This document shows positions 55,265 through 63,469 of a stretch of 64,000 bases of DNA, one piece after another. The translations under genes were made by a program, and so were the position numbers. Under the pieces are notes generated by a model. It was given only the letters and a program-made list of their open reading frames with translations, did no database searches and was not told where the DNA came from. Position 1 is the stretch's first letter, and every line of letters begins with the position of its first letter. The stretch spans positions 868,001 to 932,000 of the forward strand of contig CAXXWT010000003.1 of assembly GCA_963674685.2 (NCBI GenBank), given 5' to 3'. This stretch comes from G963674685 sp963674685 (GTDB lineage Bacteria; Lernaellota; Lernaellaia; JACKCT01).

Positions 55265-55672
55265 TTACTTGTTGAAAAGAAACTCTCTGGCCTTTTGCAT
55301 TGCATCAGAAACGGTTTGAGCTTTTCCGATTTCCGTCCAGCAGCAATATGAAACCCATACGATTGTAGTATTCCTGTCGTACTTCACTTCATACTCATTT
55401 CCGGCTTGCGATTTGGCCATACCGATGATCTCCGGAGGTGTTCTGTTTTTCCAATCATCTCCCAGAGGAGGGATTTTGCTTTCCCAATCATTCAGCGCGG
55501 TTCGGTCTTTAGGCTTTTGCAGCCTCTTGGCCCGTCGGCTTTGGATCGTCTGAACTGCCACGACGACCATCGCGGCGAGCAACAGAAAGTGGACGAATCC
55601 GTTGAACGTGTGATGCGTAACCAAACCGAACACCCATAAAAGGGCGAGTATGATTGCGACGGTCCACGGCAT
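55265..55672 (-). CDS. DUF5670/Lmo0937-like membrane protein with C-terminal extension
   Basis: AGGAGG lies six bases before the ATG. The first 50 residues form two hydrophobic segments with the Lmo0937-like pattern PWTVAIILALLWVFGLVTHHT and GGF-type loop (here NGFVHFLLLAAMVVVAVQ). The remaining 85 residues are soluble and contain YEVKYDRNTTIVWVSYCCW, an extension absent from the usual 50-residue family. Stress association is typical of the short family, but function is unknown. Confidence 0.7.
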   Translation of the reverse strand: MPWTVAIILALLWVFGLVTHHTFNGFVHFLLLAAMVVVAVQTIQSRRAKRLQKPKDRTALNDWESKIPPLGDDWKNRTPPEIIGMAKSQAGNEYEVKYDRNTTIVWVSYCCWTEIGKAQTVSDAMQKAREFLFNK

Positions 55673-55723
55673 ATTTCACCTCCTGAATCGGTTGATTTTC
55701 ATCTAATGTTCTTTGGAAGCGTG

Positions 55724-57295
55724 CTAAAAGCCTGCAGTGGTTGCCGCCGAGGCAATCTGCCGGTCAATGTCGTCCGGAGCCTGAATGAAATTCCAATCCG
55801 ACGGAAGCTCCAGTTTGCCTCCAAGCCGTTTCAAGGCTTTGAGATAGCCACGGTTTCCGCGCCTCCATTTCCGGTTGACATGGCGGGCATAAATGTAGAC
55901 CGCTACGCCGATGAGATAGCCGGACAGGAATTGCTTGAAAGTACGCAAAAGCGAATAAAACTGGGCATGGCCAGTCATTTGCGCTCTTTGTAATTCCAAG
56001 AGGGTCATGTTCTTCGGCTTGAAAACGACGTGATGCCCGTCGTACAGGGACCAGTCCGACGCCGTCAGGCGCCCCTGAGTTTTCATTCCTTCATAGACTG
56101 GCGTCCCCGGAAAAGGGGTTAAAAGGATGAATTGTGAGGAAAGGATTCCGTTGCGTTTCGCGAAACTAATGGTCCCGGTTATCGTCTCGGACGTGTCGCT
56201 GTCCATGCCGAGTACGAACATTCCATGGATGTCTATATCATGGTCGTTGAAACGCCGGACGCATTTTCGCATTTGGTCCAACGTCTGGTGTTTGTTCGTC
56301 TCCTCCAGCGCTCGGGGATTGGCCGATTCGAAGCCGATGTAGACAGTCGAGCAGCCGGTTTTGTGCATCAGTGAAAGCAACTCATCGTCGTTAGCCGATT
56401 CCACACGCACCTGTGCCGACCATTTGGAAAGGACTCCCGGCATTTGTCCGGCGCGCCTCAACAGTTCCTTGGTCTGAAATCGGTTAGCGGTGAAATTGTC
56501 GTCATAGAAGAAAACATAATGGGGTTGGTCGCTGTACTGCTTCAGTTCGCCGAGGATGCTGTCTACAGAGCGAAAGCGAAACTTCCGACCGAACATCGGG
56601 ATCACCGAACAGAAGGAACAACCATAGGGGCAACCGCGCGATGTCTGCACCGGTATAATCGGCAAACGTCCAAAGCTCTTGCTTTGTCGCCAGCCGACAA
56701 TCAAGTTGAAATCCGGGTATGGGAGCAAGTCCAGATCTTCGACGGGAGCAGCCAGGGGATTGTGGCGTACAGTGCCGTTTTCGTCGATCCAGGACAGACT
56801 GGGAACGCTATCCACGCTTTCGTTTCCGCTGATGGTTCGCAGCAGCGACGGCAAGGCTTTCTCTCCTTCGCCGCGTACGACGTAGTCGCAATGATGTAGA
56901 GCCTCTTCGGGCAGGAATGTGACATGCGGACCGCCCATGACCACGGGTACGCCGTATTCGCACAAAGCGTCGGCGATAGCGTATGCACGCGTCGCGGTAG
57001 CCGTAATGGTCGAGATGCCCACAATGCTCGCTGTCAGGGCGTCTGCGTAGTTAATGGGCGCGATATCTTCGACATAGACCCGTACAATCCAACCCATTTG
57101 ATCGGCCAAGGCGCCCAGGAGCACCGTCCCTAATCGTGGCAATTTCGAGTTCGAGAAGATGTGGTATCCAGGCGGTTTGGGTTCTATCAGGACCAGTTTG
57201 AGAGGTCGTTTATGGACCGCATCGGTCCTGAGCGCCTTCATTGAGATTGAAGGACCGATGTCATCCATGTGCCTTCTTGAAATATCTATGGCCAT
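55724..57295 (-). CDS. B12-binding-domain radical SAM protein
   Basis: ATG 57295 follows GGGAGA; the 57346 start has no site. The 523-residue protein has a cobalamin-binding-like N-domain (SNSKLPRLGTVLLGALADQMG, VMGGPHVTFLPEEAL, VRGEGEKALPSLL), then the radical SAM core with the 4Fe-4S motif CPYGCSFC near residue 220, and FFYDDNFTANR. A short C-terminal region contains a hydrophobic segment near FLSGYLIGVAVYIYA and a basic tail. Relatives include methyltransferases such as hopanoid-modifying enzymes. The substrate is unknown. It is divergent from the broken LysR gene, with a shared regulatory element between. Confidence 0.9.
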   Translation of the reverse strand: MAIDISRRHMDDIGPSISMKALRTDAVHKRPLKLVLIEPKPPGYHIFSNSKLPRLGTVLLGALADQMGWIVRVYVEDIAPINYADALTASIVGISTITATATRAYAIADALCEYGVPVVMGGPHVTFLPEEALHHCDYVVRGEGEKALPSLLRTISGNESVDSVPSLSWIDENGTVRHNPLAAPVEDLDLLPYPDFNLIVGWRQSKSFGRLPIIPVQTSRGCPYGCSFCSVIPMFGRKFRFRSVDSILGELKQYSDQPHYVFFYDDNFTANRFQTKELLRRAGQMPGVLSKWSAQVRVESANDDELLSLMHKTGCSTVYIGFESANPRALEETNKHQTLDQMRKCVRRFNDHDIDIHGMFVLGMDSDTSETITGTISFAKRNGILSSQFILLTPFPGTPVYEGMKTQGRLTASDWSLYDGHHVVFKPKNMTLLELQRAQMTGHAQFYSLLRTFKQFLSGYLIGVAVYIYARHVNRKWRRGNRGYLKALKRLGGKLELPSDWNFIQAPDDIDRQIASAATTAGF

Positions 57296-57411
57296 TGGAT
57301 TCTCCCTTTTGAATATCCATAGAATGAGCCGTGGTCGGCGGCTCATGAAAAACTCGGATATTTCCGATTATTCAACCACGGAAAACATTTTGCGCCACAA
57401 CGCGCCATATG

Positions 57412-57456
57412 ACTATTAGGAAGTTTCATCTTGATGCTTTGAAAAAACCGAAGTAT
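57412..57456 (-). promoter_or_regulatory. Composite regulatory element, copy 1 (16-mer plus palindrome)
   Basis: ACTATTAGGAAGTTTC at 57412-57427, six bases, then a degenerate palindrome at 57434-57456 matching 18 of 23 positions of copy 3. Read on the minus strand, a CAAAAT box starts 35 bases after the start of GAAACTT, as in the other copies. It lies between the radical SAM gene and the LysR start at 57466. Confidence 0.6.
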
Positions 57457-57538
57457 GGTGATTGCATGGAGTGGCTCAATTACCATCATCTTCTATATTT
57501 CTGGACTGTCGCCAAAGAAGGCAGCATCGTAAAGGCTA

Positions 57539-58754
57539 GTGTCATGTCACACTTGATATGTTATATAAGAATGTGCCATAATGACCTCCTCGGAAAGGAG
57601 GTCTCGGATGCCGAAGATCAAGTATCGATTTTCTTTGACGGAAGAAGAGCGGGAGGAACTCCAGGCCATTGTATGCCGGGGCAAGCACAACACATCGAAA
57701 GTCATCAACGCCCTGATTCTGCTGAACTGCGACGAGAAAGAGGAGGAACCGCGAACTCTGAGAGAACAGGACATCGCCGATGTGCTGAATATCAGCCTCA
57801 TGAAGCTGTATCGCGTCAAAAAACGCTTTGTGGAGGAAGGGCTTCACATGGCCCTGCATGGGCGCAAAGGTCAACAGAGCTATGAAAAAAAAGCCGACGG
57901 CGAATTCGAGGCGCATTTGATCGCCCTCAGTTGCAGCGATCCGCCCCAGGGACACGTTCGGTGGTCGCTTCGACTGTTGGCGGACAAGGTGGTGGAGTTG
58001 CAGTATGTGGACAGCGTGTCGTATGAAACCATTCGCCGCGTGTTAAAAAAAACGAACTTAAGCCTTGGCAAAAGCTCGGGTGGGTCATCCCGCCGGAGCA
58101 GGATGCCGAATTTGTAGCCCAGATGGAAAGGGTTTTGGATGTCTACAAAAGGCCTTATGATCCGCGGTTTCCAGTGGTTTGCATGGATGAATCGCCGCGC
58201 CAGTTGATTGACGAGGTGAAAACCCCCATACCCGGCGCGCCGGGACGGCCGGCTCGTTACGACTATGAATACAAGCGGCAAGGCGTCTGCAACGTCTTCA
58301 TGGCCAACGAGCCTTTGGGCGGGAAACGGCTGGTTCAGGTGACGGAAAGAAAAACCAAGAAAGACTGGGCGCTGTTTATCGACCGCATCGCACGGCGCTA
58401 TAGAAAGGCGGAGAAGGTCACGTTGGTGATGGATAATCTCAATACGCATAAGCCGGGCTCCTTTTATGAAACGTTTGCGCCGGACCGGGCTAAAAAGCTT
58501 TGGGATCGTTTCGAGTTTGTGTATACGCCCAAACACGGCAGTTGGCTGAATATGGCGGAAGTCGAACTGAATGTTCTGATCAGGCAATGCCTGAAAAGGC
58601 GAATTCCCGATATGGCGTCCGTCGCCGCGGAGGTCGAGGCATGGCAACATCACAGGAATTCGAAAAATGCGACGATTAACTGGCAATTCACAACAAAGGA
58701 CGCAAGGATAAAACTGAGAAGGCTTTATCCAACATTACAGGTGTGACATGACAC
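57539..58754 (+). mobile_element. IS630-family insertion sequence, complete
   Basis: The 1216-bp element is bounded by perfect 14-bp terminal inverted repeats, GTGTCATGTCACAC at 57539-57552 and its complement at 58741-58754. The target TA is duplicated at 57537-57538 and 58755-58756, the IS630/Tc1 hallmark. It encodes one transposase in two overlapping frames, read in the same direction as the interrupted gene. All ends and catalytic motifs look intact, which suggests a recent insertion. Confidence 0.95.
57608..58746 (+). CDS. IS630 transposase, two frames joined by a -1 shift at A8
   Basis: ATG 57608 follows AAAGGAGG. The first frame (to 58117) encodes the helix-turn-helix half: LREQDIADVLNISLMKLYRVKKRF and YETIRRVLKK. 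At the A8 run 58045-58052 a shift of -1 leads into the second frame, which runs through KPWQKLGWVIPPEQD and then the DDE catalytic half: MDESP, LVMDNLNTH and HGSWLNMAEVEL supply the D, D and E. The joined protein has about 379 residues. Frameshifting to make the active enzyme is known in this family; a fixed frameshift mutation is the alternative. Confidence 0.88.
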
Positions 58755-59798
58755 TAGTGAAAAGCTTCGCCTGGCTCAGCCTACGATCAGCGGACAGATC
58801 CATCGATTCGAGGAGGTGTTGGGAGAAAAGCTTTTTGAGCGTAAAGGACGCCAACTGGTGATGACCGAAATCGGTCGTATGGTATATCGTTACGCCGATG
58901 AGATGTTCTCACTTGGCGCGGAACTGCAGGACGTTCTAAAAGGACGACCTGTCAATAGACCCCCGAAAATTGTCATTGGTATTGCCGATATTTTTCCCAG
59001 GTTGATCGCTCATCGCCTCCTGGAACCGGCGCTGAAGCTGCTCGGTCCTGTAAGTCTCATTTGCCGGGAGGACAAGCCCGAACGGTTGCTGACCGAATTA
59101 GCGATCCACGGTCTTGATTTCGTCTTGACCGATGCTCCGATCGACCCGTTGATTCGTGTCAAGGCGTTCAGTCATCTGCTTGGCGAATGCGGCGTTACTT
59201 TTTTTGCATCAAGTGAACTGGCGAAGAAATACCGGCGCGGATTTCCGCAATCCCTCGACGGCGCGCCGGTTCTTTTACCGACCGATAGCACCATGCTCAG
59301 GCGATCTCTCGATGAATGGTTCAGCGAGCGCGACATCCGCCCGATTATCCTTGGCGAGTTCGAGGACAGCATTCTTCTCAAGATTTTCGGACAATCGGGC
59401 ATGGGGATCTTTCCGGCGCCCACCGTGATCTCCGACGAAATCCAGCAGCGTTACAAGGTCCGCCCAATCGGGAAGTTGGATGATGTTCGAGTCAGGTTCT
59501 ATGCGATTTCGATCGAAAAGAAGCTGAAGCATCCCGCAGTGCTCGCCATCAGCGAAGAAGCGAAACGGACGATCTTCAACGGCCAATGACATCCGTCCTG
59601 TGATCTATAATAATCATTCAAAGTAAAAATATTCCTGGGATTGGGGATTGTACCGGGAGAGCTTTCACTTTAAGCAATATTCGAGCGAATGATACGGCAT
59701 GCGATCATCATGGCTTCGTACTTAGACTGCTGCCAAGTCAAGATCGCAATATCCAAGGTCTTCCAGATGAACGATTTTCACTTATCCTGGAAAACGCC

Positions 59799-59825
59799 AG
59801 GGAGGCTGAAATATCCCGCCTCCCT
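59799..59825. terminator. Hairpin terminator between convergent LysR and coiled-coil genes
   Basis: AGGGAGGC (59799-59806) and GCCTCCCT (59818-59825) form a perfect 8-bp stem with an 11-base loop. T-rich sequence lies on both sides, so it may act in both directions. The rest of the 59590-59859 gap shows no gene. Confidence 0.6.
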
Positions 59826-59859
59826 GTTTCCCGTTTATTAATGAAGAGGTGTGTCCGGT

Positions 59860-61102
59860 TTATTCAGCCTTCTTCTCCTCTTCTTCAGCTTTTTCTTTTT
59901 GAACTTCAGCCTTTTCTTCCTTCACTTCAGCCATTTTCTCGGCGACTGCGGCCTTTTCCTTGGCGACCTCAGCCTTTTCACCGGCGACTGCGGCCTTTTC
60001 CTCGGCAATTTGAACTTTCTCACCGACAGCGATGATCTCATCAGTGGTTTTCGCTTTTTCTTTCAGTACCTCGACCTCCTTTTTCACCACTTCAGCTTCC
60101 TTTTTAGCGGTTTCCGCCTTTTTCCCTTCAAGGGCGGCTTTTGTCTTAGCTACCTCGGCCTCCTGTTTGGAAATGGCAGCATCTTCTGTAGCAATGACCG
60201 CCTTTTTCACTTCTACTTTTGCTTTCTCCTTGGCAACAACTTTTTCTGTCGTTGTTTTGGGAGTTGCAACTTTCTTCGTTTCTGTTTCAATTTTCTTCAC
60301 TTCAGCAACTTCTTTAGCTATTTCGGCTTTATCGATAGCTACGTCAGCTTTATCTTTCTCTACCGCGGCCTTCTCGGTTGCGACTTTTGCCTTTTCTTTT
60401 TGGACTTCAACGATAACGTCGCCCTTTGACTCCACAGCCTTGGCCTGCTCAGCCTTCACAGCCTTTTCGCTTTGAGCCACGGCCTTTTTCTCTATTACCT
60501 CAGCCTTTTTCTCGACGACCTCGGCTTTTTCCTTTGCGACCACGGCCTTTTCTTTTGCGACTTCCGCCTTTTCCTTGGCCGCTTCAGCTTTTTCCGTTAC
60601 GGCCTTCTCATGGGTGGATGTCTTAGTCTCGGATTTCTTTTGCACGGCTTCCTTGGCGACAACCTTCGCCTCCTCAACAGCAACCGTCGCTTTCTTTTCT
60701 TCTAGAGCCGCTTTCTTATTTTCAACCACAACTTCTTTCTTGGCGATCTCAGCCTCTAATTTTGCGGTTGTAGCCTTTTCCTTCTCGATTTCAGCTCTTT
60801 TTTGAAGCAACGGCCTTTTCCTGGTTATTCGTCTCTACCTTCGGCGACTCGTTCGCCACTTCCGCCTTTATGGCCTTAATTTCAGCTTCCTCTTTCGCAA
60901 TGGCCTGCTTTACCTCAGCCACGTCGGCCTGGTCATTCGCTACACCGGCCTTCTCCGCGGCCAGTTCAACTTTTGCTTCTTCAGCTTCCGCTACCGCCTC
61001 GTCCTCATCATCCTCATCTTCGGCGTAGCCGACTGTCGCAAAGCCCAGCAGGGCTGAAATTGCGATGACGAAAATGATAATCTGCCACTTATTCATTCTC
61101 AT
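59860..61102 (-). pseudogene. Secreted Lys/Glu/Ala-rich coiled-coil protein with a frameshift at a 6-T run
   Basis: ATG 61102 follows AAGGAG and starts a signal peptide (MNKWQIIIFVIAISALLGFA, cleavage near GYAED). The mature part is almost pure coiled coil made of EKAEVAKEKA-type units. The first frame stops at 60791; the second is open from 60810 to 59860. Removing one base of the T6 run at 60798-60803 (A6 on the coding strand) joins them into a protein of about 413 residues without losing the heptad pattern. A real frameshift, phase variation or an assembly error are all possible. The role may be an envelope spacer or structural fibre; no enzyme motif is present. Confidence 0.7.
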
Positions 61103-61416
61103 TTTCTTACTCCTTGTCACGGTTAGATATTCTAAATGTCACTGTTCAGCCTGATATAGGCTAAAGCCGTGTTTTTCCCGCACAAAGGCCCATTCCCTTG
61201 CTCCGGTATTTTTCGTCCTTCAATCAAGAGTCTGCTTTTCCAATCATGCCCACGCTTCGCTCAGCCTCACAGCTTCCGTTGTCTTCTATCGTCAGCAAAC
61301 CGATAATCACTGGCTTTCTCATCATTATCTCCGGTGGGCTTTATGACTGTCCGGATCTGCACAACCATTGTGTATTCCGGAACATTGATGAAGGATAATT
61401 GAACCACCGGAGTTTT

Positions 61417-61461
61417 ACTATTAGGAAGTTTCGACAACATTCTTCGAATATTGCGAAGTAT
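61417..61461 (-). promoter_or_regulatory. Composite regulatory element, copy 2
   Basis: ACTATTAGGAAGTTTC at 61417-61432, six bases, then the palindrome ATTCTTCG-AATATTG-CGAAGTAT at 61439-61461. On the minus strand a TATCCT box lies 35 bases after the start of GAAACTT. It is upstream of the coiled-coil gene, with a leader of about 290 bases. Confidence 0.65.
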
Positions 61462-61649
61462 TCTCTTTTCAACTTGAATCCGAAACTCAGGCATTTATAA
61501 TCCGGGGTCAACGATCGATGGGGAAATCCAGTGTAGGGACAAGGTCCGTCCAATCGAAACACTGGATTATATTCACGTTGGGTTTTTTATGCGATTTTAA
61601 TTGACAGGAATCGGTTCCATCGGTAGCTATGGTTCAATTACGGCTCAGT

Positions 61650-61684
61650 AAAAAAATACCCGGATCGTGGGGTCCTGATCCGGG
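61650..61684 (-). terminator. Intrinsic terminator (minus strand)
   Basis: On the minus strand CCCGGATC (61684-61677) pairs with GATCCGGG (61666-61659) around a 10-base loop, followed by TATTTTTTT. It lies downstream of the small gene at 61870-61992. Confidence 0.85.
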
Positions 61685-61869
61685 AAAGAATCAATGGAAA
61701 TTAGTGCGAGCGTGCCGGTTTGCTGGGCTGATAGCATTTTGCAGATTTGGGTTGGAAAGGTTTTTGTTGGCTAACCTTGCGGCAAGTTGTAAAAGTGGAA
61801 CTGAATTTCCTGCACGCCCACTTGCGCAAATTTCTACTATATTAAAATTTCAATGAACCGTTTGCTGTG

Positions 61870-61992
61870 TTATATCTCCGGCTTGACAGCGTTTTTCTCT
61901 TCCTTTTTCATTTTCTTCATCTTTTTTTCCTTGGCGCTTAGCTTCGGTTTGTTTGACTTCTCTTGCCTTTTCTTCTGCTCTTTATTCGACAT
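61870..61992 (-). CDS. Lys-rich 40-residue protein
   Basis: ATG 61992 is preceded by GGAGG at seven bases. The product MSNKEQKKRQEKSNKPKLSA continues as a Lys/Glu-rich helix and ends in KPEI. Its charge suggests binding to nucleic acid or ribosome, but no family is recognised. A strong terminator follows about 190 bp downstream. Confidence 0.6.
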   Translation of the reverse strand: MSNKEQKKRQEKSNKPKLSAKEKKMKKMKKEEKNAVKPEI

Positions 61993-62095
61993 GGGATTTC
62001 CTCCATCATTGTCTTTTATAAGGATCGTCGGCCGGCTTTTGCCGATACTTGCCGTCAACTTTCCCCGATCAAAGCGAAACACTTCAACATGTTAC

Positions 62096-62524
62096 TTATC
62101 GTTCCTCTGTTATCAATCGCATCAGGTATTCAACGGAGGATTCGATTCTCGGCTCCGTTAATACCGTTTTGTATTTCTTCTCCCGCTTACGGGTGCTCTC
62201 GCTCGGAGCCGCCTTGGACGCTTTCAGATAACGTCGAATGAGTTTGGCTAGTTCTTTTTGAAACGTTATTTTGATATCTTTGCCTTCAAGTGAGTCCCAG
62301 GTTTCGGTCACGTCGTTTATCTGGTGCAATATGACGTCCAATGAAATCAACTCATCCCTCATCGCTTGTTTCTCGTCGCTGTATGGATATCTGTGGGCGC
62401 GTTCTTCCAGCACGCTGGCTTCGGCCAGATAAAGACTCATGCGACTCTGAATGTGACTGGTAATCCTGAAAATTTCATCCACGCCCGCGCTAAAACTATC
62501 GGACGGATTCTTTTTCGGCGACAT
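62096..62524 (-). CDS. Helical hypothetical protein
   Basis: GGGAGG lies five bases before ATG 62524. The 142-residue product is mostly helical and charged, with ITSHIQSRMSLYLAEASVLE near the start and a basic C-terminal third (RRYLKASKAAP, RKREKKYK). No signal peptide or known motif. It lies between the 81-residue gene and the Lys-rich small gene in the same direction. Confidence 0.65.
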   Translation of the reverse strand: MSPKKNPSDSFSAGVDEIFRITSHIQSRMSLYLAEASVLEERAHRYPYSDEKQAMRDELISLDVILHQINDVTETWDSLEGKDIKITFQKELAKLIRRYLKASKAAPSESTRKREKKYKTVLTEPRIESSVEYLMRLITEER

Positions 62525-62605
62525 AATGTCCTCCCTTCAGGATCCTCAACGTTTCAAAGCAGCAAAAACCATCTCCATGTTATTTTAACTAGCCGAAGCG
62601 GCTCT

Positions 62606-62851
62606 CTATTGCTCAAGATGAGAGAGCGCCATAGTCATCTGTGCATCCAGGAGTTCCTGCTTGGGAACCACCGCTTTGACGATGTTCTGAATCTGCGCCA
62701 GAGAATTCTTGGCCGCCTGATCGTTTGGATGCGCAACTGTGATTTCCTTGTAAAGCTTCAGAGCTCCCAGCAAATCATGGCCGGAGTATTGCGCGGCGTA
62801 TGCCACGTCATATTGCTTGCCTGCTTCGGTGCTTTCAGTGTTTTTTTTCAT
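62606..62851 (-). CDS. Small TPR-like helical protein
   Basis: GAGGA precedes the ATG. The 81-residue protein includes ALKLYKEITVAHPNDQAAKNSL, which reads like one tetratricopeptide unit, with flanking helices. Regulatory element copy 3 and a TATAAT box lie 86-150 bp upstream, so it is probably the first gene of a transcript that may include 62096-62524 and 61870-61992. Confidence 0.65.
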   Translation of the reverse strand: MKKNTESTEAGKQYDVAYAAQYSGHDLLGALKLYKEITVAHPNDQAAKNSLAQIQNIVKAVVPKQELLDAQMTMALSHLEQ

Positions 62852-62936
62852 GTTTTCCTCTTCGCACTGTTTCGGTGCATTATTCGCGCCTGCATTTTCA
62901 ATGGCGAATTACCCTGTCTGCGCGACCTTAAAAAGG

Positions 62937-63006
62937 ATTATATCCGATTGATGACAACTAAACTATTAGGAAGTTTCAGCGATATACTTCGAAATATTCG
63001 AAGTAT
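62937..63006 (-). promoter_or_regulatory. Composite regulatory element, copy 3, with -10 box
   Basis: The conserved ACTATTAGGAAGTTTC is at 62962-62977. After six bases comes a perfect palindrome ATACTTCGAA-ATA-TTCGAAGTAT at 62984-63006. On the minus strand TATAAT (62942-62937) lies 35 bases after the start of GAAACTT, with no good -35 box, as expected for an activator-dependent promoter. Confidence 0.7.
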
Positions 63007-63104
63007 CGGTCCAAACGGTATGTTCGCCGTTTTTCAAATTGGTACATTAATAAGGACATGCAAAATGCCACATCCTTACTTATTGGACTCACGATTGATA
63101 ATAG

Positions 63105-63344
63105 TTATTGGCCAGGCGTCGCATCCTCGGTATTCTTCACCAGTTTGAAAGCCTTATATACCGACAAAGCGGCCGCTCCCAAACCGAAAATGATTCCGCA
63201 TATTTGTCCGTATGGCTTTGTGTTCCACTTCGAATCGACCCAGTATCCGATACCGACTCCGATAAGCACACTGACACCCATTTCGAGGCCGACAGCCGAA
63301 AAATTACGGACTGCTGCAAAGTATTTCCTATTTACAGGATTCAT
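63105..63344 (-). CDS. AtpZ/AtpI-family membrane protein
   Basis: A 79-residue protein with two hydrophobic segments. The pattern LEMGVSVLIGVGIGYWVDSKW and YGQICGIIFGLGAAALSVYK fits AtpZ/AtpI, small proteins encoded near F-type ATP synthase that help c-ring assembly or magnesium uptake. No ATP synthase genes lie in the window, so it is an orphan here. AGGA is 12 bases upstream. Confidence 0.8.
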   Translation of the reverse strand: MNPVNRKYFAAVRNFSAVGLEMGVSVLIGVGIGYWVDSKWNTKPYGQICGIIFGLGAAALSVYKAFKLVKNTEDATPGQ

Positions 63345-63469
63345 GCGGACGTCGCTTCCTTTCCAGAGTGTATTGCATTGACTGGCGCGTGCATAAATAG
63401 AGTCGATGACCGGCTGCCCTTAACTCGGCTTTTCCTGAAACGGATACGGCAGGCAATCGAAAGCAACGG

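Larger units (their letters stand above)
57466..59589 (+). pseudogene. nhaR: NhaR-like LysR regulator split by an IS630 insertion
   Basis: Joining 57466-57538 to 58757-59589 restores a 906-bp gene of 301 residues. It begins with the LysR helix-turn-helix: MEWLNYHHLLYFWTVAKEGS, then KASEKLRLAQPTISGQI across the junction. The effector domain follows (VIGIADIFPRLIAHRLLEPAL, ICREDKPERLL), highly typical of NhaR regulators of sodium/proton antiport and stress genes. The insert is 1216 bp with a TA duplication, so the break is clean and could be reversed by precise excision. The gene starts 10 bp after the palindrome of regulatory element copy 1, a usual site for LysR autoregulation. Confidence 0.92.
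61103..61869. other. Long intergenic region with regulatory element and terminator
   Basis: No ORF with a ribosome site is convincing in these 767 bp. It contains regulatory element copy 2 (61417-61461) and the terminator at 61650-61684. The stretch 61103-61416 would form a long leader for the coiled-coil gene; I see no defined RNA motif in it. Confidence 0.5.

Noticed and set aside
61267..61494. A 75-residue minus ORF over regulatory element copy 2
   Set aside because: No ribosome site; its sequence is explained by the repeated regulatory element and flanking leader.
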